Assembly (NCBI GenBank): GCA_030620995.1
Contig: JAUXIK010000010.1
Location: 1-61,350 of the forward strand
Length of the DNA stretch: 61,350 nt
Source: Candidatus Aegiribacteria sp.
GTDB taxonomy: Bacteria; Fermentibacterota; Fermentibacteria; Fermentibacterales; JCC-6
Direction: 5' to 3'
Notes under the pieces: generated by a model
What the model was told of the DNA's origin: nothing
Databases searched by the model: none
Seen by the model: the letters and a program-made list of their open reading frames with translations, nothing else
Shown: one piece after another, positions 17,982 through 26,670 of the stretch
How positions within the stretch are numbered: the first letter of the stretch is position 1
Layout of the letters: every line of letters starts with the position of its first letter
Program-made: the position numbers and the translations under genes

Positions 17982-19111
17982 AATACATCAGCCTTCTGCT
18001 TCATCTCTACCAGCCGCCCACACAGGAGGAAGCTGTTGTTACCAGGATTGATGATGAATGCTATAGACCCTTGTCAAAGCTTCTTTTTGAATCCGGGGCA
18101 AAGATAGCTGTGAATATCAACTTTTCTCTTACTGAACAGCTTGATAAACATAGTTCTGAATCTCTCCGGAATCTTGCTGCTGCAGATGGAATAGAATTCA
18201 CTGATTCCGGTGCTTACCATCCCATATTTCCGCTTATAAATGAATATGATATCAGAAGACAGCTTCAGCTGAACAGGGAAGGTAATTCGCGGGTGATCGG
18301 CTCGAATTACAGTCCCGAAGGAGTGTTTCCTCCCGAAATGGCGTATTCGCCATCAATTGTTCCTGTTCTTCTTGATTTGGGATATACCTGGACTGTAACT
18401 GACGATGTTCCGTGGGTCTGGACAGAACGAGCGGTTCCCTGCAGGACAATCCCGGTTGTTGACGGCCTGGCAGTTTTGCTCAGAAGCAATTTCTGGAGCA
18501 ACAGGATTTCCTTTCATGGAAATAATGGCAGCGAAATGGCAGATGAGATTATTGAAGGCATGCGTGACTGGTCGGGTGACGATGATTCCTATCTCCTCAT
18601 TTCGATGGATGGAGAAACTTTCGGCCATCATAGAAAAGGTACTATTGAAACATTTCTCTCGCCTTTTTTATCGAGCATTGAATCATTCGACGAAGTCTTA
18701 CTGGTAACACCTTCAGAACTTATTCGGAAGTTTCCTTCAGAAGATGCTTCCGTTCCTTCAGGCAGCTGGTCAACCACTGCTGAGGATATGAACGCTGGAA
18801 AACCATGGCCACTATGGGATGATCCGGATAACATGATTCATGTAACCCTTAGAGGACTTCTTGATCATGTGAGGGATCTGGCGCTCCGATGCAATTCCGA
18901 TAGGGTTGCCTCTTTGGCAGATAAAATGTTATACTCGTGCCCGTTCTGGTGGGCTTCTGCAGATAGATTTGATGCTGTTCAGGTCCGCCGGGGCTTGCTT
19001 ACAATTCTGGAAACAGCTCAGGCGATATTCACAGAAACAGGTGATCGGGAAATGATGGATGACATCATGTCCAGAGCTTGCAGTATACCGGTTATAACCG
19101 GAGAGGAATGA
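17978..19111 (+). CDS. Glycoside hydrolase family 57 protein
   Basis: The 377-residue protein shows the GH57 layout: an N-terminal LLLHLYQPPTQEE motif, a central PEGVFPPEMAYSP in which Glu is the expected nucleophile, and LLISMDGETFGHH in which Asp is the expected acid/base. GH57 enzymes cleave or transfer alpha-glucan chains, for example on glycogen. It is shorter than most GH57 amylases and closer to the compact forms. I use TTG at 17978 with AAAAGGAG eight bases before, overlapping the SAM hydrolase stop; the upstream start at 17888 reads through that gene. The substrate is not certain. Confidence 0.82.
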   Translation: MKYISLLLHLYQPPTQEEAVVTRIDDECYRPLSKLLFESGAKIAVNINFSLTEQLDKHSSESLRNLAAADGIEFTDSGAYHPIFPLINEYDIRRQLQLNREGNSRVIGSNYSPEGVFPPEMAYSPSIVPVLLDLGYTWTVTDDVPWVWTERAVPCRTIPVVDGLAVLLRSNFWSNRISFHGNNGSEMADEIIEGMRDWSGDDDSYLLISMDGETFGHHRKGTIETFLSPFLSSIESFDEVLLVTPSELIRKFPSEDASVPSGSWSTTAEDMNAGKPWPLWDDPDNMIHVTLRGLLDHVRDLALRCNSDRVASLADKMLYSCPFWWASADRFDAVQVRRGLLTILETAQAIFTETGDREMMDDIMSRACSIPVITGEE

Positions 19112-19115
19112 ATTA

Positions 19116-19316
19116 ATGCCCAAGAAGGAAAGAACTTTTGCCGCTAAACTTGCTCACGAAGCCCGAACACTTCATAAGGACGAATGTCCTGTATGCGGGA
19201 AAGAACGAGCAGCAGTTGTTCTATACGCTGCCAGATACAATGACGCCGGCAATTGGCGGCCACAAAGACGCAGAATCAGAATCTGTGACTGCAACAGAAA
19301 AGAGATATACGGATAA
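19116..19316 (+). CDS. Small zinc-ribbon protein
   Basis: The 66-residue basic protein contains CPVCGKERA and, near the end, CDC, enough for a zinc ribbon. GGAGAGG precedes the ATG. It lies between the GH57 and nucleotidyltransferase genes with only a few bases on each side. I recognise no family; binding to RNA or ribosomes is possible given its charge but is not shown. Confidence 0.55.
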   Translation: MPKKERTFAAKLAHEARTLHKDECPVCGKERAAVVLYAARYNDAGNWRPQRRRIRICDCNRKEIYG

Positions 19317-19327
19317 ACCGGTCTTGT

Positions 19328-20212
19328 ATGGAAATTGAAGGGGTTCTCTTCCTTGCTGCTGGATACGGTACCAGGATTGAACCTCTTTCTCTGTTGCGGC
19401 CTAAAGCACTCCTCCCTTTCGGAAACAGTACTGTTCTTGCTGAACTTGCCCGCCTGATATACGCTTTGTGTCCTCGAAGAGTAAGAATAAACGCATCAAG
19501 GTGTCCTGAAGTATTACTGAATGAACTGATATCGGTATGGCCAATCGAGATGTGTTCAGTATATTTCGAGGAAAGGCCGCTTGGAGTGTGCGCAACCCTG
19601 GCCAGACATGCAACTGCGATGACAGAAGGAACCTGGATGATTGTAAATACTGATATGATCATCGAAGGTTTCGACGCGGTAAAGATGATGAAGTTTCATA
19701 AGGAGACCGAATCATCCTGGACTGTTCTAACAGGTTGTTTTCCATCTGAAGGCAGTTATTCTCCACTTCTTATGGATGAAAACAGATGTTTTGGAACTGG
19801 CAGAGGAGACCCGGTTCATTACTGGGGAATCAGTCTTGTTGAACCTGTTATTCCGCTTCTTTCTCGAAGGTGTCAATCTTCAGGTCTGTTTTGCGAACTG
19901 GCTCCTGCAGCACATGATAATGGATATAAGCTCTTCTCATGCAATATGGAAGGTAACTGGCTGGATATGGGCAGAATTGCTATAGCACGAGAGAATATTC
20001 TTTCCGGAGGATCATTTATTCACCCAAATGCATGTGTTTCCAGTGACGTTGTTCTTGAAGGTAACTGGAATATTGGACCAGGATGCATTCTGGCCGGTGG
20101 AACAGTCTTGAGAAACAGTGTCATGCTTGAAGGCTCAACACTGGAAAAGGGTTGTATTGATGAAACCATCCTTCCATGGTTCTGCAGCAGTCTTGATGGA
20201 AGCATCGTATGA
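19328..20212 (+). CDS. MurU-like sugar-1-phosphate nucleotidyltransferase
   Basis: The 294-residue protein begins with the nucleotidyltransferase signature FLAAGYGTRIEPLSLLRPKALLPFG and has the metal-binding Asp in MIVNTDMIIEG. A left-handed beta-helix-like tail (NIGPGCILAGGTVLRNS) follows. In Pseudomonas, MurU makes UDP-MurNAc from MurNAc-1-phosphate and sits beside amgK in a peptidoglycan recycling pathway. Here an AmgK-like kinase overlaps its stop, so the same role is likely. A mannose- or glucose-1-phosphate enzyme is the alternative. Confidence 0.72.
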   Translation: MEIEGVLFLAAGYGTRIEPLSLLRPKALLPFGNSTVLAELARLIYALCPRRVRINASRCPEVLLNELISVWPIEMCSVYFEERPLGVCATLARHATAMTEGTWMIVNTDMIIEGFDAVKMMKFHKETESSWTVLTGCFPSEGSYSPLLMDENRCFGTGRGDPVHYWGISLVEPVIPLLSRRCQSSGLFCELAPAAHDNGYKLFSCNMEGNWLDMGRIAIARENILSGGSFIHPNACVSSDVVLEGNWNIGPGCILAGGTVLRNSVMLEGSTLEKGCIDETILPWFCSSLDGSIV

Positions 20213-21210
20213 AAAGAATGAGTGCTGAACTTTCCGACTGGCTTCGAAGCAGAATGGGTGACAATGTTGTAGTAGATAGACTGCATGGTGCTGTATCAGG
20301 CAGGCTTTTCTGGAGAGTATTTTCCGGCCAGGACACTTTGATTCTCATGGACAGCGGCACAATCCCGATATGGCCCTGGCTTGATATTCATGAACTTCTT
20401 GCAACCAGGGGGTTTCCAGTTCCATCAGTAATGGACTGTAATACAAAAAAAGGCTGGGTTCTGCAGGAAGATCTTGGCGATTTGCGTCTGCTTGATGTTA
20501 ATGACGATGAGTATGGAGAATACATAGATAATGCTCTTGATCTTCTTTTCCGCATGCAGCGGGAGCTTGACAGCAAATTATGCTCCGGTTCAATTGCCGG
20601 CAGGAGAAGTTTTACACCTGCATTCTTTATGGCGGAACTGGAGAACACACTTGAAAGTCTGTTTTTCAGATTGCTGAATGTGCCAATGGATGATCTTCTT
20701 TCACTGCAGGCAGAAATGAGGAACCTGTGCGGTATGATTGATGAAGCTACAGTATTCACTCACAGGGACTTTCATTCCGCTAATCTTATTATCCATAAAA
20801 AAAGACTGATAATGGTAGACTGGCAGGATGCTAGATTCGGCCCGTCAGCATACGATCTGGTCAGTCTTCTTCGAGACAGCTACAGAGATATAGGATTATC
20901 GTGGGAAGACAGGGCCAAGAAGTATGTTCATGCTCAGGGGAAACTCAATATATTCCAGGTTGCGCTTACGGCATGCCAGAGGAGTCTTAAAGCTGCAGGC
21001 ACCTTCAGTCATCAGTACAGGAAAACAGGTGACAGTTCGTTCCTGGGTTACCTTCCCAGAACTTTCAGATACCTTGGAGATTACGCGAGAATCTGTCCTC
21101 AGATCGAGAATCTTGTAAACAGTATTTACAATGCTCTTGATACCTGTTCCGGAGAGATTGATCTAAGGGATTTTAGATATTCAAATATACCGGGAATACT
21201 GGAGAAATGA
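20209..21210 (+). CDS. AmgK-like sugar 1-kinase (aminoglycoside phosphotransferase fold)
   Basis: The 333-residue protein has the APH kinase core: catalytic loop TVFTHRDFHSANLI and metal-binding VDWQDARFGPSAYDL. AmgK phosphorylates MurNAc and GlcNAc at the anomeric position to feed MurU. The ATG overlaps the nucleotidyltransferase stop (ATGA), and this pairing is the main support for the name. Gene order is the reverse of the Pseudomonas pair. It may salvage cell-wall sugars in an organism lacking the usual MurQ route, which I cannot check here. Confidence 0.72.
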   Translation: MKRMSAELSDWLRSRMGDNVVVDRLHGAVSGRLFWRVFSGQDTLILMDSGTIPIWPWLDIHELLATRGFPVPSVMDCNTKKGWVLQEDLGDLRLLDVNDDEYGEYIDNALDLLFRMQRELDSKLCSGSIAGRRSFTPAFFMAELENTLESLFFRLLNVPMDDLLSLQAEMRNLCGMIDEATVFTHRDFHSANLIIHKKRLIMVDWQDARFGPSAYDLVSLLRDSYRDIGLSWEDRAKKYVHAQGKLNIFQVALTACQRSLKAAGTFSHQYRKTGDSSFLGYLPRTFRYLGDYARICPQIENLVNSIYNALDTCSGEIDLRDFRYSNIPGILEK

Positions 21211-21232
21211 TATAAATGAAAAGAAGAGAGAA

Positions 21233-22219
21233 ATGAAAAGGATTCTTACAGGTGACAGACCGACAGGTCCTCTGCATCTCGGGCATTATGTCGGTTCGCT
21301 GGAGAACAGAGTAAGGCTTCAGCACGAATATGATACATTCATAATTATTGCGGATGTTCAGACGCTGTCAACGAATTTTGATCACCCTGAGCATCTTCCG
21401 AAGGATGTCAGGCAGGTTGCGCTTGATAACCTCTCCGTTGGGCTTGATCCTGACATGGTGAATATTTTCGTGCAGAGCATGGTTCCCCAGATTGCGGAAT
21501 TAACTGTATTCTTTTCGATGTTCATAACAGTCAATCGATTAAGGCATAACCCTACGATAAAGACTGAAGCAAAGCAGCATGGATTTGAAGAAAACATGAC
21601 CTACGGCTTTCTTGGATACCCTGTCAGCCAGGCAGCGGACATACTCTTCTGCAGGGCAGATGTTGTTCCGGTAGGTGAAGATCAGCTTCCGGTTGTCGAG
21701 GTATCCAGATTCATCGCGAGAAGATTCAATGAACTTTACGAAAGGGTTTTTCCGGAACCTAAAGGTCTGGAGGGTGAAATCCCGAGACTTGTCGGACTGG
21801 ATGGACAGGCGAAGATGTCAAAATCTCTGGGCAATTGCATATATCTGAATGATAGATCAGAGGATATCAGGAAGAAACTCATGTCCGCCGTAACCGATCC
21901 GGCAAGAATTCATAAAGATGATCCCGGTCATCCGGAAATATGTACGATCTTCTCTTACCAGAAGGCATTCAACGGTATTGAGTCAAAGAATATTGAAGAA
22001 CGCTGCAGAGCGGGAACGATTGGTTGCGTTGGGTGCAAGAATCGGATGTTTGAAGTAATCGAGGCTCTTCTTGAGCCAGTCCGCGAGCGAAGAATCAGGT
22101 TTGAGAAACCGGGTATGGTCGAAGAAATACTCATGTCCGGAACGGAAGCCGCTCGCACTGAGGGCGGGAAAACATTGGAACTCGTCCGAAAAGCCATGCA
22201 CATCAACTACTTCGACTGA
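21233..22219 (+). CDS. trpS: Tryptophan-tRNA ligase
   Basis: The 328-residue class I synthetase has a HIGH-type motif in GDRPTGPLHLGHYVGS and a KMSKS motif in GQAKMSKSLGN. Length and the stretch NPTIKTEAKQHGF are typical of bacterial TrpS. It charges tRNA-Trp. The ATG follows AAGAAGAGAG. It lies directly before cysS. Confidence 0.95.
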   Translation: MKRILTGDRPTGPLHLGHYVGSLENRVRLQHEYDTFIIIADVQTLSTNFDHPEHLPKDVRQVALDNLSVGLDPDMVNIFVQSMVPQIAELTVFFSMFITVNRLRHNPTIKTEAKQHGFEENMTYGFLGYPVSQAADILFCRADVVPVGEDQLPVVEVSRFIARRFNELYERVFPEPKGLEGEIPRLVGLDGQAKMSKSLGNCIYLNDRSEDIRKKLMSAVTDPARIHKDDPGHPEICTIFSYQKAFNGIESKNIEERCRAGTIGCVGCKNRMFEVIEALLEPVRERRIRFEKPGMVEEILMSGTEAARTEGGKTLELVRKAMHINYFD

Positions 22220-22232
22220 AAGGCAGGATTGA

Positions 22233-23663
22233 ATGAAGTTTTACAACAGTCTTTCGCGAAAGAAGGAGGAGTTCTCTCCTCTCAATCCGCCTCATGTCGG
22301 AGTCTATGTCTGTGGTCCAACGGTATATGGGCACAGTCATCTCGGACATGGGAAAAGCTATGTCTCTTTTGACATTCTTATCCGCTATCTTCGTCATCTC
22401 GGTTACAAAGTACGTTATGTACAGAATATCACGGATGTGGGTCATCTTACCGATGATGCCGATGCAGGTTTCGACAAAATCGAGATACAGGCCAGAATTG
22501 AAAAACTTGAACCGATGGAAATGACCGAGAAGTACACGAAATCATACTTTGACGACATGGACGCTCTTGGAGTGCTCAGACCTGATGTGTCCCCCAGGGC
22601 TTCAGGGCATATCCCCGAGCAGATAGAACTGATAAAAAAACTGATTGAGAACGGGCATGCTTACGTAGAAGATGGTTATGTCTACTATTCTGTGGCCAGC
22701 TTCCCCGGGTATGGAAAACTTTCCGGCAGAAAAATCGATAAGCTTTTAGCGGGAGCCAGAGTAACAGTAGACAGCAGAAAGAGAGACCCAAGGGATTTCG
22801 CTCTCTGGAAGAAAGCCGGGAAGGATCACATTCTTAAATGGAATTCCCCTTGGGGTTGGGGATATCCCGGATGGCATATCGAATGTTCCGCGATGTCCAT
22901 GCGCTACATAGGAGAAACGCTGGATATACATGGCGGAGGTCTTGAAAATATCTTTCCACATCATGAATCGGAAATTGCCCAGAGTGAGGGAGCTAATGGA
23001 AAACAATTCGCACGGATGTGGCTCCACAATAACATGGTTACGGTAGACGGGCAGAAGATGGGTAAAAGTCTGGGTAACTTCACTCTGTTGAAGGATATCT
23101 TTAAAAAGTTCGATCCCATGGTTGTCCGGCTGTACATTCTCAGAAGTCACTATCGGAGTCCGCTCGATTTCTCTGATCAGGGTCTTGAATCAGCACAAAG
23201 CGGACTTGAACGGCTGACAGGATTCAGAGCGCGGTTGGGAAGTACTCCTGCAGTTATCGACGGTAAACCATCACCTGAAGCAGTGTCTCTTGTTGAAAAA
23301 ACAGTGGCTGATTTCACCAGGGCGATGGACGATGACATGAATACACCAGGTGCTCTGGCGGTGGTTTTCGATATGGTCCGTTCCGGAAATACCCTGCTTG
23401 ACTTGGAGGATACTCCTGCAGACAGAGCTCTCTTCAGGGAAACTCTGGATGAGCTTTCGAGTGACATTCTGGGGCTTGACCTGAAAGGTATTGATTCCGG
23501 TTCACATCTTGAAGAGCTTTGCGGTATTCTCGCGGAAACACGTGGTGTATTGAGAGATAATAAACTTTTCCAGGCCGCGGACCTCATGCGTGAGCAACTG
23601 AGCAAGATAGGCTACATCGCAAAGGATCTTCCGGATGGAAAAAGCGAAATCAGAAAACGCTGA
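22233..23663 (+). CDS. cysS: Cysteine-tRNA ligase
   Basis: The 476-residue enzyme has the zinc-site and HIGH-like block YVCGPTVYGHSHLGHGK, the second zinc-site region GWHIECSAMSMRYIG and HGGGLENIFPHHESEIAQSE, and KMSKS-like KMGKSLGNF. It charges tRNA-Cys, whose gene is at 2858. The start follows AGGCAGG. It is the last gene of a co-directional run from about 12.8 kb. Confidence 0.95.
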   Translation: MKFYNSLSRKKEEFSPLNPPHVGVYVCGPTVYGHSHLGHGKSYVSFDILIRYLRHLGYKVRYVQNITDVGHLTDDADAGFDKIEIQARIEKLEPMEMTEKYTKSYFDDMDALGVLRPDVSPRASGHIPEQIELIKKLIENGHAYVEDGYVYYSVASFPGYGKLSGRKIDKLLAGARVTVDSRKRDPRDFALWKKAGKDHILKWNSPWGWGYPGWHIECSAMSMRYIGETLDIHGGGLENIFPHHESEIAQSEGANGKQFARMWLHNNMVTVDGQKMGKSLGNFTLLKDIFKKFDPMVVRLYILRSHYRSPLDFSDQGLESAQSGLERLTGFRARLGSTPAVIDGKPSPEAVSLVEKTVADFTRAMDDDMNTPGALAVVFDMVRSGNTLLDLEDTPADRALFRETLDELSSDILGLDLKGIDSGSHLEELCGILAETRGVLRDNKLFQAADLMREQLSKIGYIAKDLPDGKSEIRKR

Positions 23664-23715
23664 TCATAGGGTCGCCCATAACATCGTACACTTATTAATG
23701 AATAAACGATGTGTG

Positions 23716-23806
23716 ATGCTTAAAAATAAGACCTGATTCTAATGTGACTAATAATTCTAATAAATAATCAGTACATAATGCTTAAATGCAAGACCTGACC
23801 CCAATG
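23716..23806. repeat. Pair of imperfect 29-bp direct repeats
   Basis: Copies at 23716-23744 and 23778-23806 match at 23 of 29 positions and share AAGACCTGA in the middle. Both lie in the AT-rich gap after cysS. The second contains AAGACCTGACCCCAATG, which resembles sequences I associate with ends of small IS200-like or REP-associated elements; no transposase is visible, so the link is only a suggestion. Confidence 0.4.
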
Positions 23807-23808
23807 CT

Positions 23809-24099
23809 TTACGAAAGTGAATCAAGAACGTGCTGAAGAAGAGTCTTTTCATCACTGATATTGTTGATGTCTATAGGCAGTACTGAAAGAGCGTCAATGT
23901 ATGCCCTTATTATAGTTGCTTTCGTTATTCTCTGTAATCTGTGTTCATTATCTCGATTTTGAGTTATAGTGCGTGCAATTCTTGTCAGCAGCTCCTCCTG
24001 GTCGGGTCTGACCGGAACGGTCAGCCTGACCGAAGGGGCTGAATGCTCCTGTATATCTGAGATATTTGAAATGAAACCCGTTGTTTTCTTCACTTTCAT
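23809..24099 (-). CDS. Hypothetical protein, possibly DNA-binding
   Basis: This 96-residue protein is of no family I can name. I start at the second methionine (ATG at 24099) because GGAGG sits five bases before it; the longer reading adds 12 residues and loses that site. The middle (VRLTVPVRPDQEELLTRIAR) and the helix ITKATIIRAYIDAL suggest a short strand followed by helices, as in ribbon-helix-helix repressors such as antitoxins. No toxin gene is beside it. It is the only minus-strand gene between 1.6 and 33 kb, which hints at insertion. Confidence 0.5.
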   Translation of the reverse strand: MKVKKTTGFISNISDIQEHSAPSVRLTVPVRPDQEELLTRIARTITQNRDNEHRLQRITKATIIRAYIDALSVLPIDINNISDEKTLLQHVLDSLS

Positions 24100-24190
24100 A
24101 CAAACCTCCGAACGGGAAGATATTCCATTTGACATTACGAGTCAAGCTAAGTATGAATTTCCATAGTTCCATAGTTATGAAGTTAGGGTA

Positions 24191-24219
24191 TTGACGCAGG
24201 GATTGAAAGGTGGTAAAGT
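24191..24219 (+). promoter_or_regulatory. Candidate promoter of the pilus operon
   Basis: TTGACG (24191-24196) and TAAAGT (24214-24219) are spaced by 17 nt, upstream of the pilMN start at 24367. This would give a leader of about 140 nt. Nothing else in the gap between 24100 and 24366 is convincing. Confidence 0.35.
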
Positions 24220-24366
24220 TCTGATAGTTAAAAAATACAGGGACTTGCAGAGATTAGACAGATGAATAATATTAAATTTGTGAATATTTGTAACATAAGA
24301 AGAAAGATTAGATCAGTTGAAGTATTATATTAAACAGGCGGACAGCTACCTGAGGAAGGGAAGATA

Positions 24367-26193
24367 ATGTTCATCTTCGGAAGATCAGGCGGAGGAACTG
24401 TTGGTCTTGATATTGGCAGCCATTCGATCAAAGTAGTACAACTGACAGGATCAAGCAAATCTGTAACCCTGTCGAGTTATGCTATCCAGGAACTATCTCC
24501 TGGTACGATTGTCGATGGTGAGGTTGTAAACCGTGAACATCTGATAGATACAGTTCACGATGTCGTACGACAGGCTGGTATTAAAACCAGTAGTAAGAAT
24601 ATCCATAGCGCGGTATCCGGAAGAAGTGTAATAGTCCGAAGGATACCAATGGAAAAGATGTCAGAACAGGAAGCCCGGCAGGCTATCCAGTGGGAAGCTG
24701 AACAGCATATCCCATTCAGGATAGATGAAGTCAGCCTTGATTTCAAGATAATCAATCCAGAGATCTCTCCGGGACAGATGGAGGTGCTTCTGGTCGCGGC
24801 CAAGAAAGAAGTAGTTAACCTTCATCGTGGCATATTGCAGGGCGCCGGACTTAAACCATCAACAATAGAACTCGAGCAGTTTTCTCTGCAGAGGGTCTAC
24901 CAGCACGCCTACAGGCCAACCGGTGATGAGTGCGTCACAATCCTGAACATTGGTGCCGAGGTTACGAACATGGTTGTCGTTCGCGAGGGTCTTCCCAGTT
25001 TCAACCGCGATCTTTCGATAGGCGGATCAAGATTTATTGAAGCGTTACAGAGATCACTTGGTCTTGAATACGATGTTGCCCTGGGTGTTCTCAAGGGTAA
25101 TGTACCGGATGGGGTTTCTTCAGATGAAGTACATACCGCGATCGGAAGGGTTATCGAGGAACTGTCTACAAGTATCAGAAGATCCTTCATTACATACCAG
25201 GCTTCGGGAGAGAACACCAGAATAGATAAAATGTACATCAGTGGTGGATGCTCGCTTATGCCGGGGCTCGCGACAATACTCAGTGAGCAGCACGGACTTC
25301 CTGTCGAGCACTTCCAGCCGTTCAGGAACATTACGGTTCCCGAAACAGTCATCAGTGATGAAAACCTGGATTCCATGGGCGCGGTGCTTGCAGTATGCAC
25401 AGGACTTGCGCTGCGGGGATATGAAACCAGTATGGTTGACATCAACATACTTGAACAGCCTGAAGGCAAGAGAAAAGCTGCTGCAGGAACCCCTTCAGCT
25501 GCAGAACCATCTTCCATACTGACAATTCTGTGTATAATTCCATATCTGGGTCTTATTGCCGGTGGAGTAATAGCATATATGGATTATCAGGATCTGAAGA
25601 CGCAGGAAACGGAACTGAATCAGGAGATCGTTCAGGTCACAGAACAGATATCTCAGCTGGGTTTACGGCTTGATCAGCAGGTCGAAGCTGATAGATTGAG
25701 AAGTCTGGTTGATAGAAAACATCAGCAGATACTTGATCTTTCCCTCAATCAGAAGTATACGGTTTATATAGTTGAATACCTTTGCAGGGCAGTCTATCCC
25801 GAAATGGTCACTCCGGGCGCTGAGAGTGAAAAGGGTATTTATATTACAAGCCTGATCATTGGTCCCCGGGAAATCGGTATCTCCGGTGTAGCTAAAACAT
25901 GGGGAGACATTATTGAATTTCAGCGAAATATTGTTGAAATAATGCCGGATGGTCATACATCACTATTCTCACTTGAAGATTATGGACAGACTTATACACT
26001 TGCTTCAGAGGCAAATAGAACTGGAAGCCGAAGATATAATTTCGAGATGACGATTGGAGTAAATCCTTTAGCACTATCATCTCTGGTTGGTGAATTTGCT
26101 GGAACTTCAAGAGATTTAACCAGCATTTTTGCAGATGTGGATGATGAGGAAGAATCAGAGGATCATCCCGGAAACACAGGGGAGGAATCATGA
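24367..26193 (+). CDS. pilM: Type IV pilus assembly PilM-PilN fusion
   Basis: Residues 1 to about 350 are an actin-like PilM ATPase (GLDIGSHSIKVVQLTG, IPMEKMSEQEARQAIQWEAEQHIPF, ILNIGAEVTNMVVV, MYISGGCSLMPGL). Residue 359 begins INILEQPEGKRK, which matches the N-terminal INLLP-type motif of PilN. A proline/serine linker, one membrane helix (about 383-403), a coiled coil and the PilN-like periplasmic fold follow. In most bacteria PilM docks onto the cytoplasmic tail of a separate PilN; here they are one 608-residue chain, which fixes the complex 1:1. Starts after GGAAGGGAAG. It heads the pilus operon. Confidence 0.88.
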   Translation: MFIFGRSGGGTVGLDIGSHSIKVVQLTGSSKSVTLSSYAIQELSPGTIVDGEVVNREHLIDTVHDVVRQAGIKTSSKNIHSAVSGRSVIVRRIPMEKMSEQEARQAIQWEAEQHIPFRIDEVSLDFKIINPEISPGQMEVLLVAAKKEVVNLHRGILQGAGLKPSTIELEQFSLQRVYQHAYRPTGDECVTILNIGAEVTNMVVVREGLPSFNRDLSIGGSRFIEALQRSLGLEYDVALGVLKGNVPDGVSSDEVHTAIGRVIEELSTSIRRSFITYQASGENTRIDKMYISGGCSLMPGLATILSEQHGLPVEHFQPFRNITVPETVISDENLDSMGAVLAVCTGLALRGYETSMVDINILEQPEGKRKAAAGTPSAAEPSSILTILCIIPYLGLIAGGVIAYMDYQDLKTQETELNQEIVQVTEQISQLGLRLDQQVEADRLRSLVDRKHQQILDLSLNQKYTVYIVEYLCRAVYPEMVTPGAESEKGIYITSLIIGPREIGISGVAKTWGDIIEFQRNIVEIMPDGHTSLFSLEDYGQTYTLASEANRTGSRRYNFEMTIGVNPLALSSLVGEFAGTSRDLTSIFADVDDEEESEDHPGNTGEES

Positions 26194-26627
26194 GGAAACA
26201 GATAATATCTGCATCAGGTTTACTGCTTGCTATTGCGGTTGCCGGGTGTAATCCTGTCGGTATGGAGGATACAAGAGTATGGGTGACAGGCACTATCTAT
26301 GTTGATTCGTTATTCACTCAGCCTGCCGAGGGTATTGGCGTGATGACTATAGGAACTCAGGAAACCTATGTTGCAATAACTGATGTACTGGGTGAGTTTG
26401 TAATAGAAATTCAGTTATACAATGAACCGGAAGAGGAAGGATCCTCCGGAGGAAAATCAGCCAATGATGCCACTCCAGGCAGTGTCTCATTCAGTGTCAA
26501 AGCGATCAATGGAAACATGGAATACGAATATGCCGGCGGCGAGATCTTTACCGTTTTCGGCGGTGATACACTGTCACTGTATACCATTGATCTGACAGAT
26601 TTCAAAGAAGCAAGTGGTGGGTCCTGA
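26190..26627 (+). CDS. Lipoprotein embedded in the pilus operon
   Basis: The 145-residue protein has a lipobox ending AVAGC (Cys20). The mature part (VTGTIYVDSLFTQPAEGIGVMTIG and following strands) looks like one carboxypeptidase-regulatory type beta-sandwich domain. Its ATG overlaps the stop of the PilMN gene, so it is co-expressed with the inner membrane platform. It is not a standard pil subunit and it is not PilP; it may be a periplasmic pilus accessory. A glycine/serine-rich acidic insert lies near residues 75-90. Confidence 0.6.
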   Translation: MRKQIISASGLLLAIAVAGCNPVGMEDTRVWVTGTIYVDSLFTQPAEGIGVMTIGTQETYVAITDVLGEFVIEIQLYNEPEEEGSSGGKSANDATPGSVSFSVKAINGNMEYEYAGGEIFTVFGGDTLSLYTIDLTDFKEASGGS

Positions 26628-26670
26628 TAATGACTGCTTACAATAAAGGAAGACAGGTAAGGGGGGCGAA

